This document shows, one piece after another, positions 10,404-22,716 of a stretch of DNA of 64,000 bases. The DNA comes from Diogma glabrata (lineage: Eukaryota; Arthropoda; Insecta; Diptera; Cylindrotomidae), in NCBI GenBank assembly GCA_963693315.1, contig OY856188.1, forward strand, positions 267,029,114 through 267,093,113, read 5' to 3'. Position 1 is the stretch's first letter; each line of letters begins with the position of its first letter. The position numbers and the translations under genes were made by a program. The notes under the pieces were generated by a model. That model had not been told where the DNA came from, searched no databases, and worked only from the letters and a program-made list of their open reading frames with translations.

Positions 10404-10420
10404 GTTTTGCCTCAGCGCCA
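10404..10420 (-). other. Primer binding site of Gypsy element
   Basis: Two nucleotides inside the 5' LTR the minus strand reads TGGCGCTGAGGC. A TGG start is complementary to the CCA end of a tRNA, as in Gypsy PBS sequences. The particular tRNA was not identified. Confidence 0.65.
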
Positions 10421-10422
10421 TA

Positions 10423-10845
10423 TGTACTATTTGTATTAAAATATAATTATATGCTGTTTATTCACACCTTTGGTAAAACACAAATTCTTTTCTTTTGTAA
10501 TCTTAATTTTCTATTTATTTATTTCAACAACAATTTATTCGACCTGACAGTGTGGTCTTCATCTACTGACTAACTCAAAAATCTCTTTTTACCTTAAAAA
10601 TAAAACTTAATAAAACTAATAAACTAATAAAAACTAATTCCAAAGATAAAATGGTTATCTTTGGAATTTCCAACATGTGGACAAAATAAGTAAAAATACT
10701 TTTTCTTTTGGGTATTTCTAAAATATTGTTATTTTACCGACATCTGGAATATTATCCTCATTTACATTTTATATTGTTTATTACCTTTTGTAGTTTTATG
10801 AGGTAATATTTCAGACGCCGATAACAATATAGAATGTTTACTACA
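10423..10845 (-). repeat. 5' LTR of Gypsy element
   Basis: 423-bp partner of the LTR at 2,993-3,415, with no difference seen. It should carry the promoter for minus-strand transcription of the element. Confidence 0.95.
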
Positions 10846-10849
10846 ATGT
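10846..10849. repeat. 4-bp target-site duplication, right
   Basis: ATGT directly after the right LTR, matching 2,989-2,992. Confidence 0.85.
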
Positions 10850-11825
10850 TGTTAATTATTTCAAAAATGTTATTTTAAAACTAAAAAGAAAATAAATTTG
10901 CTTTTCATTTCAATTATTGTGTTAATATTGTAAAGGTTTTTTTATAGATAAAATTCATTTGTTAAGCAAGTGTTATGTTATCAGTTTTGAAAATACATTT
11001 ATAATTTTATGAATGAAAACACGTCATCGCCAAATGGTACATGAACTTTGATGATGATGAAAAAACAAAAATTAATAGAAGAAGTTCATGATGTTATTAC
11101 CGTATGAGATGCTAAACACAAAATTGTCTAATTCTATTTGTAAAAATTAATTGTCAAGTCCGTTTATGAAATTTTCGTACAGTGACTTCATTATGTATTG
11201 CTTTATTGTGGAGGAACGGATTAGTTTCTGCTTGATATAATAAAACCTTTAATTAACCATCAAGATAAACGAAGATGTGAAATAAAATATGAAGAAGACA
11301 ACATTGAAGAAATAAATTAATATAAGCTTTTAATTGAATTTTAATTTACATAATTTTTGATTTGTTTTTGAATAAATTATTTTTCATGTTAGGCAAATAA
11401 TAGTTTTGTTGGATTATTCATTCTGTGTTGAATATAAGAGTGTGAATATGTGAGTGTTCCGGCGTAATATTACAGTGTTCGTATATTTTTTGGAGCTTCC
11501 CGGTGTAAAGTAATATTATAATATTCGTACAAAAGTTCAAATTTCACAACATAGTGTTTTAAAAGCAGAGGCGTGCACCGGATGGTCAAACGGCCTTGAT
11601 TTGGGGGTGAGGTCATCCCATAATATTTTACATTTTTTTATTGATATATGGAGTTGGAAAGTGCTGCGGGCGTCAGCACGTTGGCTAAGACTACAATCAA
11701 AACAGTATTGTCTTTTATCACTTCTCTCAATGTTAATTCTAGTTTGCATGTTAGATTAATAAGTTACTTTTGTTTGTTATAAAAGTCATAATGAAACGTC
11801 TTAAATAGATTATCTTTATAAATTA
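10850..11825. other. Anonymous intergenic DNA
   Basis: AT-rich flanking DNA of the Gypsy insertion with no supported gene. A somewhat GC-richer patch at 11,565-11,720 has no recognisable coding content. Confidence 0.45.
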
Positions 11826-11955
11826 GAGATCTTTCTTGTGTAAGAGTTCGCGTTTTTGTCCGTACATACGTGTATCATTTTAAGAATTTAAAATAAACCT
11901 TTGGTAATAGATACCGTAGGTATCTATAATTAAAGTCGATTGTGACAGCTTCAAT
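11826..11955 (+). repeat. Dispersed repeat family F, copy 1
   Basis: A block starting AGAGATCTTTCTTG, followed by CGTACATACGTGTATCATTTT and a TAGATACCGTAGGTATCTA palindrome. Related blocks occur at 42,385-42,525 (+), 59,390-59,525 (-) and in part at 61,505-61,550. It is non-coding. Confidence 0.6.
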
Positions 11956-12866
11956 GATCATAGATATACAATGAGATGAAAATTAATAAAGAGCATTAAG
12001 ACCCCCACCTTACTGCATTGAAAGAGTCTGACGTATTGAAAAGGAGTACCAGTGGCGAACAGCTAAAGTGCTTACACAGAAGCAATCACTCTCTTACACC
12101 CCACAACTCCTGCAAAGAGAAAAAGAGGTCAAATTTCTTCACTTTAGAAAATATATAATAGAAAATATTGATAAAATTTAGCACAACTATGAAGAAAATA
12201 TTTAATAATTTTTTGGCATTTTAAATTTATAACTTAATAAAAAAGCTTGGTAGTAAAATTATTGAAAGTGAAAATGGAGAAAAAAGAAATTGAATTTACA
12301 GATGTGCTGGTATTTTTTTGTAGTAACTTTCTCTCTATATATATACTCTAAGGTATCAAGTTGTACTATAAAACTTTGACTGGTTCAAATATACTATAAG
12401 GATTTTGAACTTTTTACAGAAATAATCAAACTGTAATATTAAACCGGAAAACTGAATCTATGACAAATAAATTACACTTGCAAATCTCTTATTTATGAAT
12501 CACTTTGAATAATGTAAATTATACAAATCAAAATATAAAAAGGCTTACATAAATGTATTTCTTGAATGTTGTCTTCTTCCCAAAGCCAGTCCTGTAGAAC
12601 AAATGTTTATTGTAGGCTGGAATTCATTTTATTAAACGTAATTTTATTAAAAGCATCAAGAAATGATAAAACCAAACTAGATCTGTCCATTTGAAATATA
12701 TCCCTCATAGTTTGATCGAATTTATTTATACGAATTTATTTATCTGTATTTCAAAGCTCAGCAATATCATAAACTTTTTAAGCCGCTTGCTGATTAACAT
12801 CAAATTTATGAATATTTGCATTTAACATGTAACGGCTTGGAAGGAAGAGTCACCGTAACCGTTGAG
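11956..12866. other. Anonymous intergenic DNA
   Basis: AT-rich sequence with no recognised gene or repeat. Confidence 0.4.
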
Positions 12867-12905
12867 TATAAAAAGTGTGTTGAACGGTTTCGTTATTACT
12901 TCACC
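12867..12905 (+). promoter_or_regulatory. Candidate core promoter (TATA box plus initiator-like site)
   Basis: TATAAAAA at 12,867-12,874 is followed about 25-30 bp later by TCGTTATTACTTCA. The spacing fits an insect TATA promoter, and the 50 bp around it are GC-richer than the surroundings. No ORF follows, so this may be a relic or drive a non-coding transcript. Confidence 0.3.
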
Positions 12906-13079
12906 TGAACATCTATTTTCTCGTTTTTGTATTTAAATTTGTGATTTTTTTCATTTTCATTTTGTTTACTAAATGATTTATCAACATTTTTTTTTACTAA
13001 AACTCATCACATTAAAAATAAATAAATAAAAAACTTCAATATCACAATCGAAACAAATAATTTAACATTATAAAATTAA

Positions 13080-13480
13080 AATTTACATTTTTTTATATCA
13101 TTAAATTTACATAATAATTTTAATGGTTTAATTTTTAATTCAATACTAATCTCGATTTAAATTTATATTCTAATCTTCGATCCAAACAATTTGATCGTTT
13201 ATATACACATATTACAGGTTTCCTGTTTCCCGCTCCAATTCAAGTTCTTACGAATTAAACAATCATTTATGCAAAACATGTTTTGCAATGTATTGCTGAT
13301 TGAAATTGAGTGACGTAACTAAACCGTCAACAAAAAAACACAGTAGTACAAATAAATGTCCCTACGCTTATTACAATTGAAGAGAATAAATTAACAAATT
13401 ATTAACGAATTTCTTTGAATATGAATATTATTATTTTAGAGTAAAATTGAAAATAGTCCGTCGTTACAATACATATGAAT
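13080..13480 (-). repeat. Dispersed repeat family E, minus-strand copy
   Basis: Reverse-complement match to 2,590-2,985, keeping the TATA box (about 13,200), the GTGACGTAACTAAAC block and the AATAGTCCGTCGTTA end. The two copies form an inverted pair with the young Gypsy element between them. Beyond 13,480 sequence switches to an old Gypsy integrase. Confidence 0.6.
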
Positions 13481-13489
13481 ATATTTGAC

Positions 13490-14071
13490 CCAAACCCTTC
13501 CTCTGAAGGTAACCATCACATCTTTACTCTTGTCGATCGTTTCTATCTGAGGCATAATTTATTTCAAATATGAAATGTCCTAAGCCAATAAGCAATATAT
13601 TTCGACGTTTCTCTTGGTATACGACTTATCAAGACAGCGAGTTTGAGTCAATATACCAATACCACGGATCGGAGCCGCGACGCGTTATTGCCTGGCAAAA
13701 TACAAAATGTTGAAGCTCTAAGCTTCTAATTATTTTGCTGGGCATCACAACATGCGCCAAAGAAGAGTATAATTGCAGCTAAACAGACCGAGCGTACAGA
13801 AAATGGTTTGATACTTCCCGAAAATATATTTTTCGTCCCTAGTTCTCGAACCATTTTATCGACTGACTGCTCTGTACATCAACTTCGCACAGAAATGCAA
13901 AATTTAGTACAAGTAAACACCAGAAAATTAACTCAATTTGATTTGTTTTGTACCCAAAAAATGAGCCAACTGCGAGAACGTTTTTCTTCATACGATGGAC
14001 CATTTGAAGTCATGCGTAAACTAAAAATTTCTGTTCGTATTTACAAGGCATTGATTAAAACCTGTATTTAG
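13490..14071 (+). pseudogene. Decayed Gypsy integrase (catalytic core to C-terminus)
   Basis: Translated pieces in shifting frames look like a Gypsy integrase: an IFTLVDRF strand near 13,520, an LLGITTCAK stretch near 13,730 and an open C-terminal section 13,808-14,071 containing ILPENIFFVPSS and YDGPFEVMRKLK, which match the linker and chromo-like end of Gypsy pol. The upstream part is frameshifted and the key catalytic residues cannot be followed. A G-rich tract and TG start follow at 14,094-14,112, the expected order for polypurine tract and 3' LTR. It differs from the 3-10 kb element in sequence and strand, so it is a separate, older family. Confidence 0.65.
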
Positions 14072-14093
14072 CGTTAAGCTTAACTTTTCTTTG

Positions 14094-14115
14094 TGGGGGG
14101 GAAGTATTTAGTGTA
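14094..14115 (+). other. Polypurine tract and putative 3' LTR start of the old Gypsy copy
   Basis: A run of eight G then AAGTATTTAG is followed by TGTACC at 14,112. The position just downstream of the integrase remnant supports a polypurine tract/LTR junction. The other LTR end was not found. Confidence 0.45.
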
Positions 14116-16839
14116 CCTTGTTAAATTTAAAATTAATCTTCTGGAAAAGATTAAAAAATACAGGAGTGCTGAAAAACAAACTACTAAGCAGATTTTAACA
14201 AAAAATTGTTGAACTCGAATGTGGTGGATCTGAAAATCTTCAGGTCTCGTTCACTAAATTGTAAGTATTTAAAAAAAAATAATTTTTATGCATTTCAAAC
14301 CAACCATTTCACTCAACTTGTGTTCAGGATTTTCGGTTGCACTTCTACAAAATAATCTAAATAGTGAAAAACAAACCTCTTTAGAGAACCCTGAGAAAAA
14401 TGTCAAAACTTTAACGCTCATGATAATTTAAAATATAAAATACTTTTGGTGTAAATGGTGTTAAAATTGCAAAAGGTTTATGGTCATTCTTTAATTTTTC
14501 AGCTTAAAACTATAAAAAACCACATCATTTCATTTAAAACCAAACAAAGCCAGCTCACATCTTGTTAACTAACAATAAACACGTACCTTGAACCACGATA
14601 ATCAACGATATTATCTTGAAATAAAAAAAAACACAAAACAATTCCTACAACAGCATAGAAATACGGAAAAAGTGAAAATCTTGATATCTTAAAAAATCAA
14701 CATATGTGCGGATCTGGGTTGATAAGTAATTGACCACCTTGAGTCTTTTTAATTATTGGACATATTTTGAAGGTATCGATAATATAGTTGATAATTATTT
14801 CTGCAAGGCTTTAAGTGTTACCAATATTTTTTTCTTCATGACTAACAACTTTTTCGATTATCCTGTTTCAAATGCCTGTTTTGTATATATTTTCGACTTT
14901 TGTTTCCGGTCCACAAAATGGGAAATCCGTAGACCTTATCAAATTTCTTTCACGATTCATGAAAAATAATAAATAGAATATAAAAAAAATTATATTTCTA
15001 TTTTTTCTACGTTTGTTTTGCAGCAAAATAGATTTAAGATTAGGACTTGGGAGCATATAAGGAATAATTTTTGTGTTTATTTTGTTTTAGTTGTAGGTTT
15101 TTTTTCCGAGAGGGAAAATGTAATGGGATAATTTTTGTAAATGGATCATGTTGTTTCGTGTGGTGTTGGTTAAACCTATAATGATGTTGTTTATGTCATC
15201 ATTTTATCGCTTTCACCTACAATTCTTTTGTTCCATTTTTCTTTTCGTTTTATTTTTAAAATTAATGACTATTAAATCTAAGTCAAATTGTAATTGTTTT
15301 TTATTTTATTTTTCTTTATTATAGTTTATTTGGTAAACGAAAAACTTTAAATGGAATTTCTTTTATTTAAAATGACAAAACCATACATTAACCATCCCTT
15401 AACAAACAAACAAAACCCTACAAACAAAGATGAAAAGGAACGTAATTTGTTTTTCCTTATTTTCTTATCACAATTTTTCATGAACGCAACGACGCATTAA
15501 ATGCACCATTGTTGTTTTTTATTTTGTACAAACAAATCCCTCAACTTCTTTTCATGGTTTTGAATTTGGGTTTTTCTTTTGTTGCGTTTAAAAATAATGA
15601 TTTTGTGTTGGGAATAAAGTTTGAACAACGGGAATTGGAGTCCTTACGACAAAAGAAGATCATACACCAAGGAACAGAGTTTAGTTTATTTACGAACTAT
15701 AGAAATTAGTACAATTAATTTTCCGTCGGATTTAAAACCAGAGACCGTGAATGTTAACCGTCAATAATGTTTACAAACTTAAAGACTGGTGAACTTAAAA
15801 TAACGAAATAGCTTAATGGTAACTTTGTTTATCTCGTGCTGAAAAACAATTCAAACACAATGCAGTATTTCGAATATGGAAGATCAAAACTTTCGAGATG
15901 CAATTATCTACGAATTTGTTGTGCCAAACAAGACATCGTGTGAAGTGACAAGTGAGTGAAGAAGTAGGAAACACAGCTTCAGGATGCATGAACTCTTCGA
16001 TCGGATCCACACCTCCTTGAATTGGGTCAGATATCTATATCTGATAACCGCTATGCGTTCATAACAACTGCACTCCTAATTCGGTTCCCACTTATTAGCA
16101 ATCAACTCTCCGAATACTAACCTTCGATGGTGTTATATTAAAAGATTTCCGATAAATCTTTATATTCAGAATACAAATATTAAACTTAAGTAAATATTTC
16201 ATATTTTTATTTCGAAAACAAATTTATTATTATTCAATAAATATTTGAATTTCTGAAGAAAATATCCCACCCCCAAATAATTCACATATGTATATATATT
16301 TTTTCTCGTATATTATATTTAATGCATTTTTATATGGAAATCTAATATATTTTCAACTAACGAAAAATGTGTATATAGCTCGTAGATAGAAGGAAAAACC
16401 ATTAAAAATAAGCCTTTAAATCAAAGAAAATAAATTAACTTGGATAAATTATTAGAAAATAATTCACAAAGAAATCAATTTAAAGTATATGGAGAAAATA
16501 TTTGTTTTTTGTTATTTATTTATTTGGTTTAAGGGTTGAAATGTTGTCTCTTTGTTTATCTCATACCACTATTATCCAGTAAAATATTAAAAAAAAAAAC
16601 GATATCAAGCTTAGGCAATTATAAAACTTACTTGTCCACAAAATGTTGATGTCAATAATTAATGAAATTGTTTTAATTTATGTGCGACGTAGACAAAGAG
16701 AGTGTTACACTCAAGCTGCAGTGTCACCTAAAAAAAAACTAATGTTCGCATAAATAAAAATTTCCATTAATTACTGACTTACCTTAAAATTCATCCTCAA
16801 TCTTTTTAAAGTGAAAACTTATTTAGACGCATTGGAGGA
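14116..16839. other. Anonymous AT-rich DNA
   Basis: No gene recognised in 2.7 kb. Short ORFs (for example 14,730-14,969 and 15,509-15,709) are rich in Phe, Lys and Asn as expected from AT-rich chance frames. A GC-richer patch at 15,940-16,120 is unassigned. Confidence 0.4.
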
Positions 16840-17970
16840 TTTTAGGATAGCGAAAATCTTTTGTATTCGCGTCACCGTCACTATGGATGGGTAAAATATC
16901 ATTAGCTCGCGTCACGGTCACGTTGCAGCTATATATATGGGGTATTTTTTACAAATAGGAGACCCTCCCCTGTCATACTTTGTGTCGGGTCAAATAAAAG
17001 CTCAAGACCTTTAGTTTTAAATGTTGTCTGGCCTTTTTTTTAAAACCATGATGGCGATCCAATATGGTGGCTCCAGGCTTACGACCTCACATTGAAAGTA
17101 TGTAAAGTTTTATCAAGCCATAATAACAAATAATTAAAATTCCGTTTGTTTTTAAATTTTTGATCGCTTAACACAAATCTGGTATTACTTTTCAACAAAA
17201 TAGGTCACATATTCCTCTTAACATCAAAAATACTTCCAAAAAGTAGTTTTTTCTTGTATTAAAATCACGAAAATCATCAGAAAATATCGGAAAGTGCTTA
17301 TATGATGTATTCTTATTTGATAATCCTGCGTTTTTCGTACAAGAAAGATTACGTATGTTTCTTTCCTTCATAAAATTTCAAAACACAGTTTACATGATGT
17401 GAGTATGGGCCATTCCCCTCCAACTCAAACACTGCTCTAGACATTTTTTAAAAACATAAGATAACGATCAAAAACTTTAATTTTTTGTGTTGCTGAGAGC
17501 TATCGAATGCCGTGTAGCGTATTAAAAAATTCCAAAATGGCGATATTAAAATGGCCGCTGTTTTGATCTAAATAGTAGAACCACCCGTTTCGGGGGCCAC
17601 ACAAATTTAAGATATCAAAAGGTGCGTTATTGAGCTTAAAACGTTGGTAATGATCTGTGGTTTCAAATTCGGAGTGGGTTTTGATTTTCTTTTTACTTCA
17701 CCACAATTTTAAATTGTGTGAAGTAATGCAATCTATCGTGAAAAAAAAATCTTACAAACCCAAAATTTTGTTTTTCATGTTGTTTCGGATCATCCTCTAT
17801 CTAAATAGCCAATACAAATTTTGGTGTACGTCTGTGTTTGAGTGGGTGGGTGGGTGCGTGGGTGACCTTTCTGCATAAGATCTTGATGAAACTTTGGCAA
17901 ATGATCCAGGTTCACTTGAAAATGGAAGATCTGGATTCATTTCAAATTTGGACAAAATCGCGGGGGGTCT
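16840..17970. repeat. Degenerate repeats with ATGGCG and TTGGACAAAAT motifs (family G)
   Basis: Contains two GCGTCAC(C/G)GTCAC blocks near 16,880 and 16,910, several ATGGCG-centred patches, and at 17,695-17,970 a long match to 32,615-32,667 joined to 33,961-34,170. That downstream copy is split by the mariner. The 17.7 kb copy is uninterrupted and therefore shows the mariner's pre-insertion site. No coding content. Confidence 0.65.
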
Positions 17971-18559
17971 GTTGTGCCAGCGTAGAATGAATGTCCCAAT
18001 TCTAAATAAAACACACACAAGAAAAACACAATAAAATTTAGTTACTTTACTTTATTTTTATTTTCACTTTATCGTTTTTAGTTTTTTGTAATTTTAGTTT
18101 TAGCATCGGAGTAACTATGGTATATTCTAATTAAATATTTATCTTAACAAAACTTCCAATACCTTAGATTAATTTATACGAACTTTTTAATTAATATTTA
18201 CTTTTAACTTCACTGACTGAAACTTTCAAAACTGACTATTAAACGGACAGGCTTATACGGACTGCTTAGTTAATATTTACTTATTTCAACTTCAGTGACT
18301 GAAACTTTAAAAACTGATTAACTCTTACCACTAATTTTTTACAGACTTACAGGCATGCACAATGAAAATGCTTTTACTCATGAGATCCAAATTTGTATGA
18401 ACATTTATTTTGAGAAAAAAAAATTTATTTTTGAAATACTTTTTCCTCAATGAAAAAGTTAAAAATTTCGTAACTTTTTCCTCATGGTTAATAGAGAATT
18501 GAGCTACCTACGTTTTAAACCATTGTATTTCTATTAAAAAATAATAATAAAATATGGAG
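17971..18559. other. Anonymous DNA with short internal repeats
   Basis: Two similar patches of about 60 bp (TTTACTT...CTTCACTGACTGAAACTTT and TTACTTATTTCAACTTCAGTGACTGAAACTTT, near 18,200-18,310) form a local duplication. No gene recognised. Confidence 0.4.
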
Positions 18560-20012
18560 AGGCTGAAATCTCACAACTCTGAGATATCAAGACTTCGGTC
18601 TGGGTTAAGGATTTGTATATAGTTTTCGGCAAAAAACTTTTATGAGGACATGGTTTTTAGTTTTGGGCAGCGATGTATATCAAACATAACTCTTTGTTAA
18701 AGTACAAGTATTTTTTATCTCTGTTTAAAAATTTATTACAAAACTAACACGAAACATCAATACGTTGCCGGAAAATTATAATCAAAATTCCAGAAATATT
18801 GTTAAATTAAATAAAATCAAACTTTTTCAAAATTAAAAAAATATTCCAAAAATTAGAATAAAATCAAATATTTAAATTTTTTCTAAATTCCAATAATATT
18901 TCAAAAATTCTTAAAAATTCAAACCTTTTCCAAAATTCTAAAAATATTGCAAACATTATTACAAAATCAAAAATTGAAAATTTTTTCAAAATTCCAAAAA
19001 TTATAATAATATCAAAAATTAAAAATTTTTCAAAATTCTAAAAATATTCCAAAAATTCTTACAAAATCAAAAATTAAAACTTTTTCCGAATTCCTAAAAA
19101 TATTGCAAAAATTATTACAAAATCAAAAATACAAACTTTCTTAAAATTCCAAAAATATTTCAAAAACTTCAACAAATTAAAAAATTTCCATGTCCAATTT
19201 GATTTTAAATTACATTTACGTCATAAAAACAGCTACATTTTTTTTTCCAAAAAATTGGCTAAAAAAAGAAATGAAATAATTTTTTGACACACTTGATATT
19301 ATTTTTTGACAAACTTATAATGCCATAATTCTCTATAGTAATAATAAAATATCATGTCATACAAACTATTAATTTTATTTTTTCTAAAAAAAATTGGGTA
19401 AAAAATAAATAAAAACCTTTCTTTTGACACACTTGACAACATTTTTTGACAAACTTATAATGCCATAATTCCCAATAATAATAATAAAACTTCATTTCAA
19501 ACAAACAATTAATTTTATTTTTTTTCCAAAAAATTAGGTAAAAAAATAAATAAAAATCTTTCTTTTGACACACTTGACAACATTTTTTTGACAAACTTAT
19601 AATGCAATATTCTAGTTTTTGATCTCACATACCAATCCCGACCATCAAGGTTTCTCCAAATTTAATGTTCCTACTCGTAATCACTTAAAATGAACGTTTT
19701 TTAAGCCAAAAATATGAAAATTTGCTAGTTTTGACACAAATAATGATTTTTTGACACACTTCCGGTACAGTTATCGAATACAGCGTCCTTTCGGACCTGT
19801 CCCTTGAGAATACCTATTTTAAGAAAAAAACATTTTTGAAATCCCTCCAGCCGTTTTCCCTGCAGCGTAGATAATGACGGACTGCCGGCCGGACGGCCGA
19901 CAGACAGACATACATTTTTTTTGCTTTTTTAGAATCAGTAGGTCCTAAAACGTCGAGAAATGCCAAAAAAGTGGGGGTAAGAATTTCACTTTGAGTTCAC
20001 TTTCCTCAATAG
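18560..20012 (-). mobile_element. IRE long-inverted-repeat element, left piece (reverse orientation)
   Basis: Reverse-complement match to the element at 35,414-37,755. It runs from the CACTTTTTTGGC/ACGTTTTAGGACC arm at 19,950-20,000, through GTACAGTTATCG at 19,765, tandem copies (about 130 bp) of a TGACACACTTGACAAC unit at 19,330-19,600, A/T-rich degenerate repeats at 18,790-19,190, and the central CGGCAACG block near 18,765 to 18,570. The terminal ACTTCGGTCTGAAAGAC repeat is missing at 20.0 kb, where family FBC begins. There is no transposase ORF, so it is non-autonomous. Its partner piece at 21,047-22,030 faces the other way. Confidence 0.7.
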
Positions 20013-20390
20013 ACACAAGTGAAGACTAGTCATCTTCTTCTCACCGATACAAGTTTGTTATTCAATACTAGAATGTCTAGAGTATAACAAAACAGTGATC
20101 ACCAGAGAAATTAATTGACTAAACCTGAATCTATTAAATTTTTCGATTATGTAAATTTTTTTGTTTTTACACTTCGCTAGAGTTGTAACCTAATTTTTGG
20201 TTTATATTCATTAGCGTTGACATTTTTTGGTCGAGTTTATCTAGTCGGCTAGCCCTGATGAGAATGATAAACTTTTTTAAAGTTTAAAATTTTCTCATTG
20301 GTTCGAAACTAGATCGCTGAAAAATTGTATGGATTGCAAAAAGTTTCATAATTTGCACCATAATTTTTTAAATTCAGTTCTTATCTTACA
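20013..20390 (+). mobile_element. FBC foldback element, partial copy
   Basis: Matches the right part of the element at 43,952-44,535: AATAGACACAAGTGAAGAC centre, then an arm with GTTTATCTAGTCGGCTAGCC and the end AATTCAGTTCTTAT. It keeps arm sequence (including ACACTTCGCTAGAGTTGTAAC) that the right arm at 44.4 kb has lost. It abuts the IRE arm at 20,012. Confidence 0.65.
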
Positions 20391-21046
20391 TTAGGACCTA
20401 AAACGTCGAAAAATGTCAATTGGGCGTATGATTTTGATATTTGGCTCTAAATTGTAAATTGTAATGCTTAGGAAATTTAGGAAAATTTTACGGAAATTTA
20501 GAGAAATTATTATTATATATTCATATTCGTGCAAAGTTTATGCAAAAAGAGGACATTTGTATATCAAATTGAGAAATAAGGGACATTGTACTGTCCTGTA
20601 TTTGCAAAAAATTCTCAAGGGACAGCATAGTAAAAACCAAGACAGTCCTGTAACATACAGGACGGATGGTCACCGTAACTCACCACATGCTATGGCCGAT
20701 TCCCGCGTCTCCACCTTCCAGAATTTACATTAGTCCGTCATGCCTCTCGCCGCAAACAAAAGCAGGATGTCATTAATATAGCTACTCCTCGGTTGAACAC
20801 AGTGTTGGGCCGGGCCAGTAGATACGATCTTTCTTCTGTGTATGTCCAAATCCCTTTTTTTTTTTGTATTAATTAATCGGAAACACGCCGTATTTCACAA
20901 ACAGGTTTTATTCAATTCCTCAGGTTAAGTTAACAAACAATTCCTTCTTTACTTTTTGTATTAGAACATTTAATTTAATTCAATTTTACATGAATAGCTT
21001 TGGATCTTATGTCCATTAAACTAAATGCTAATCCACGAACTGATTT
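20391..21046. other. IRE-related fragment and anonymous DNA
   Basis: Begins with a short IRE-like patch (GGACCTAAAACGTCGAAAAATG). The rest has no recognised gene. A GC-richer part at 20,640-20,830 is unassigned. Confidence 0.4.
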
Positions 21047-22030
21047 ACTTCGGTCTGAAAGACCTAAATATCACATTCATGAGCTTAAAGTCAAATTCTT
21101 ACCCCCACTTTTTTTGGCATTTCTCGACGTTTTAGGACCAGCTGATTCTAAAAAAGCAAAAAAAAAAATGTGTGTCTGTCTGTAGGCCGGCCGTTCGGCC
21201 GTCCGTCATTACCTACGCTGCAGGGAAAACGGCTGGAAGGATTTCAAAAATTTTTTTTCTCTAAAAATAGGTATTCACAAGGGACAGGTCCGAAAGGACC
21301 CTGTGTTCGATAACTGTACCGGAAGTGTATCAAAAAAATCATTATGTGTGTCAAAAATAGCAAATTTACATATTTTTGGCTTAAAAAACGTTCATTTTAA
21401 GTGATTACGAGTAGGAACATTAAATTTGGAGAAACCTTGATGGTCGGGATTGGTATGTGAGATCAAAAACTAGATTATTGCATTATAAGTTTGTCAAAAA
21501 AATGTTGTCAAGTGTGTCAAAAGAAAGATTTTTTTTGATTTTTTTACCTAATTATTTGGAAAGAAATAAAATTGTTTGCTTGAAATGAAATTTTATTATT
21601 ATTATTGAGAATTATGGCATTATAAGTTTGTCAAAAAAATAATGTCAAGTGTGTCAAAAAATGATTTCATTTATTTTTAGCCAATTTTTTGGAAAAAAAA
21701 AATGTAGCTGTTTTTATGACGTAAATGTAATTGAAAATGAAATTGAACATGGAAATTTTTGAATTTGTTATGGTTTTTGAAATTGGAATTTTGAAAAAGT
21801 TAGTATTTATGATTTTGTAATAATTTTTGCAATATTTTTAGAATTTCGGAAAAAGTTTTAATTTTTGATTTTGTAAGAATTTTTGGAATATTTTTAAAAT
21901 TTTGAAAAATTTTTAATATTTGATTTTATTATAATTTTTGGAATTTTGAAAAAAGTTTTAATTTTTGATTTTGTAATAATGTTTGCAATATTATGAGAAT
22001 TTTGAAAAAGTTTGAATTTTTAAAATTTCA
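21047..22030 (+). mobile_element. IRE long-inverted-repeat element, right piece
   Basis: Starts with the terminal ACTTCGGTCTGAAAGACC seen at both ends of the 35.4-37.8 kb copy and continues through the full arm: ACGTTTTAGGACC, CCGGCCGTTCGGCCG, CTGCAGGGAAAACGGCTGG, AACTGTACCGGAAGTGT, then TGTCAAAA units and AT-rich TTTTGATTTTGTAA repeats. It stops near 22,030, short of the central block. Together with 18,560-20,012 it forms an inverted pair about 1 kb apart. Confidence 0.7.
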
Positions 22031-22716
22031 GGGGGTTTTTTGGGTTTCAGTATTCGAACGAAAAGTTAATTTACTTATTAGATATGACAGGCGGTTAGTA
22101 AAATGCACTCTACAATACCTCGGAATACTCTATCCTTTCCAATTTTGGGGTGTGGTTCTTCCTTATATCCAGTAACGCCATAAAAATAAATCCTTCCAGA
22201 ATCACAAAAACTAATCTGCAGCTGTTCTTTGTTTTAACCAAACGTCAAACGAAATCCAATGTGAATAATTTGACAGTCGACTAAGTCACAATGGACTATG
22301 AATAATAAGAGAGCGAGGCCGCCTGTCAATTCGTATATATATGCATGTAATATCGAATTAATAAGGTAGTTTTTCGAAATATCGTAAATCATTTTACCCA
22401 TTAAGAAATACGTACTCCTAGTTTGTAATAGCAATTTGGAAAATTTTCCAAAGATAGAAACTATTTACAAAACATTTGAACGAATTATATATGTAAATAA
22501 CATGAGTATGGATCAATGAGATTAACCAACCGTTTTTATAACAATTTAAAAGCGATTAAGGATTACCAATCAAACATAGGAAACCACGGGTGGAGTATTA
22601 TTAATTTAATAGATGATTGGTTGTAGAAAATATATATTGTTTAGCGGACCTACGGATTAATTACATCAATTCTATAACAGTGGTTAACGATCACCAATTG
22701 AGCAAATAGTGTTTCA
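22031..22716. other. Anonymous intergenic DNA
   Basis: No recognised gene, RNA or repeat. Confidence 0.4.

Larger units (their letters stand above)
2993..10845 (-). mobile_element. Young full-length Ty3/Gypsy LTR retrotransposon
   Basis: A 7,853-bp element oriented on the minus strand. It has two LTRs of 423 bp that I could not distinguish by eye, each with TG...CA ends, flanked by the 4-bp duplication ATGT. In element order it carries LTR, PBS-like site, leader of about 720 nt, gag, pol (protease, reverse transcriptase, RNase H), an integrase region, about 520 nt of non-coding sequence, a polypurine tract and LTR. The order RT-RNase H-integrase is that of Gypsy, not Copia. No env-like ORF lies between integrase and the polypurine tract. 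Identical LTRs imply recent insertion, yet the integrase is interrupted, so this copy could move only with proteins supplied by other copies. It landed just downstream of repeat E. Confidence 0.95.
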
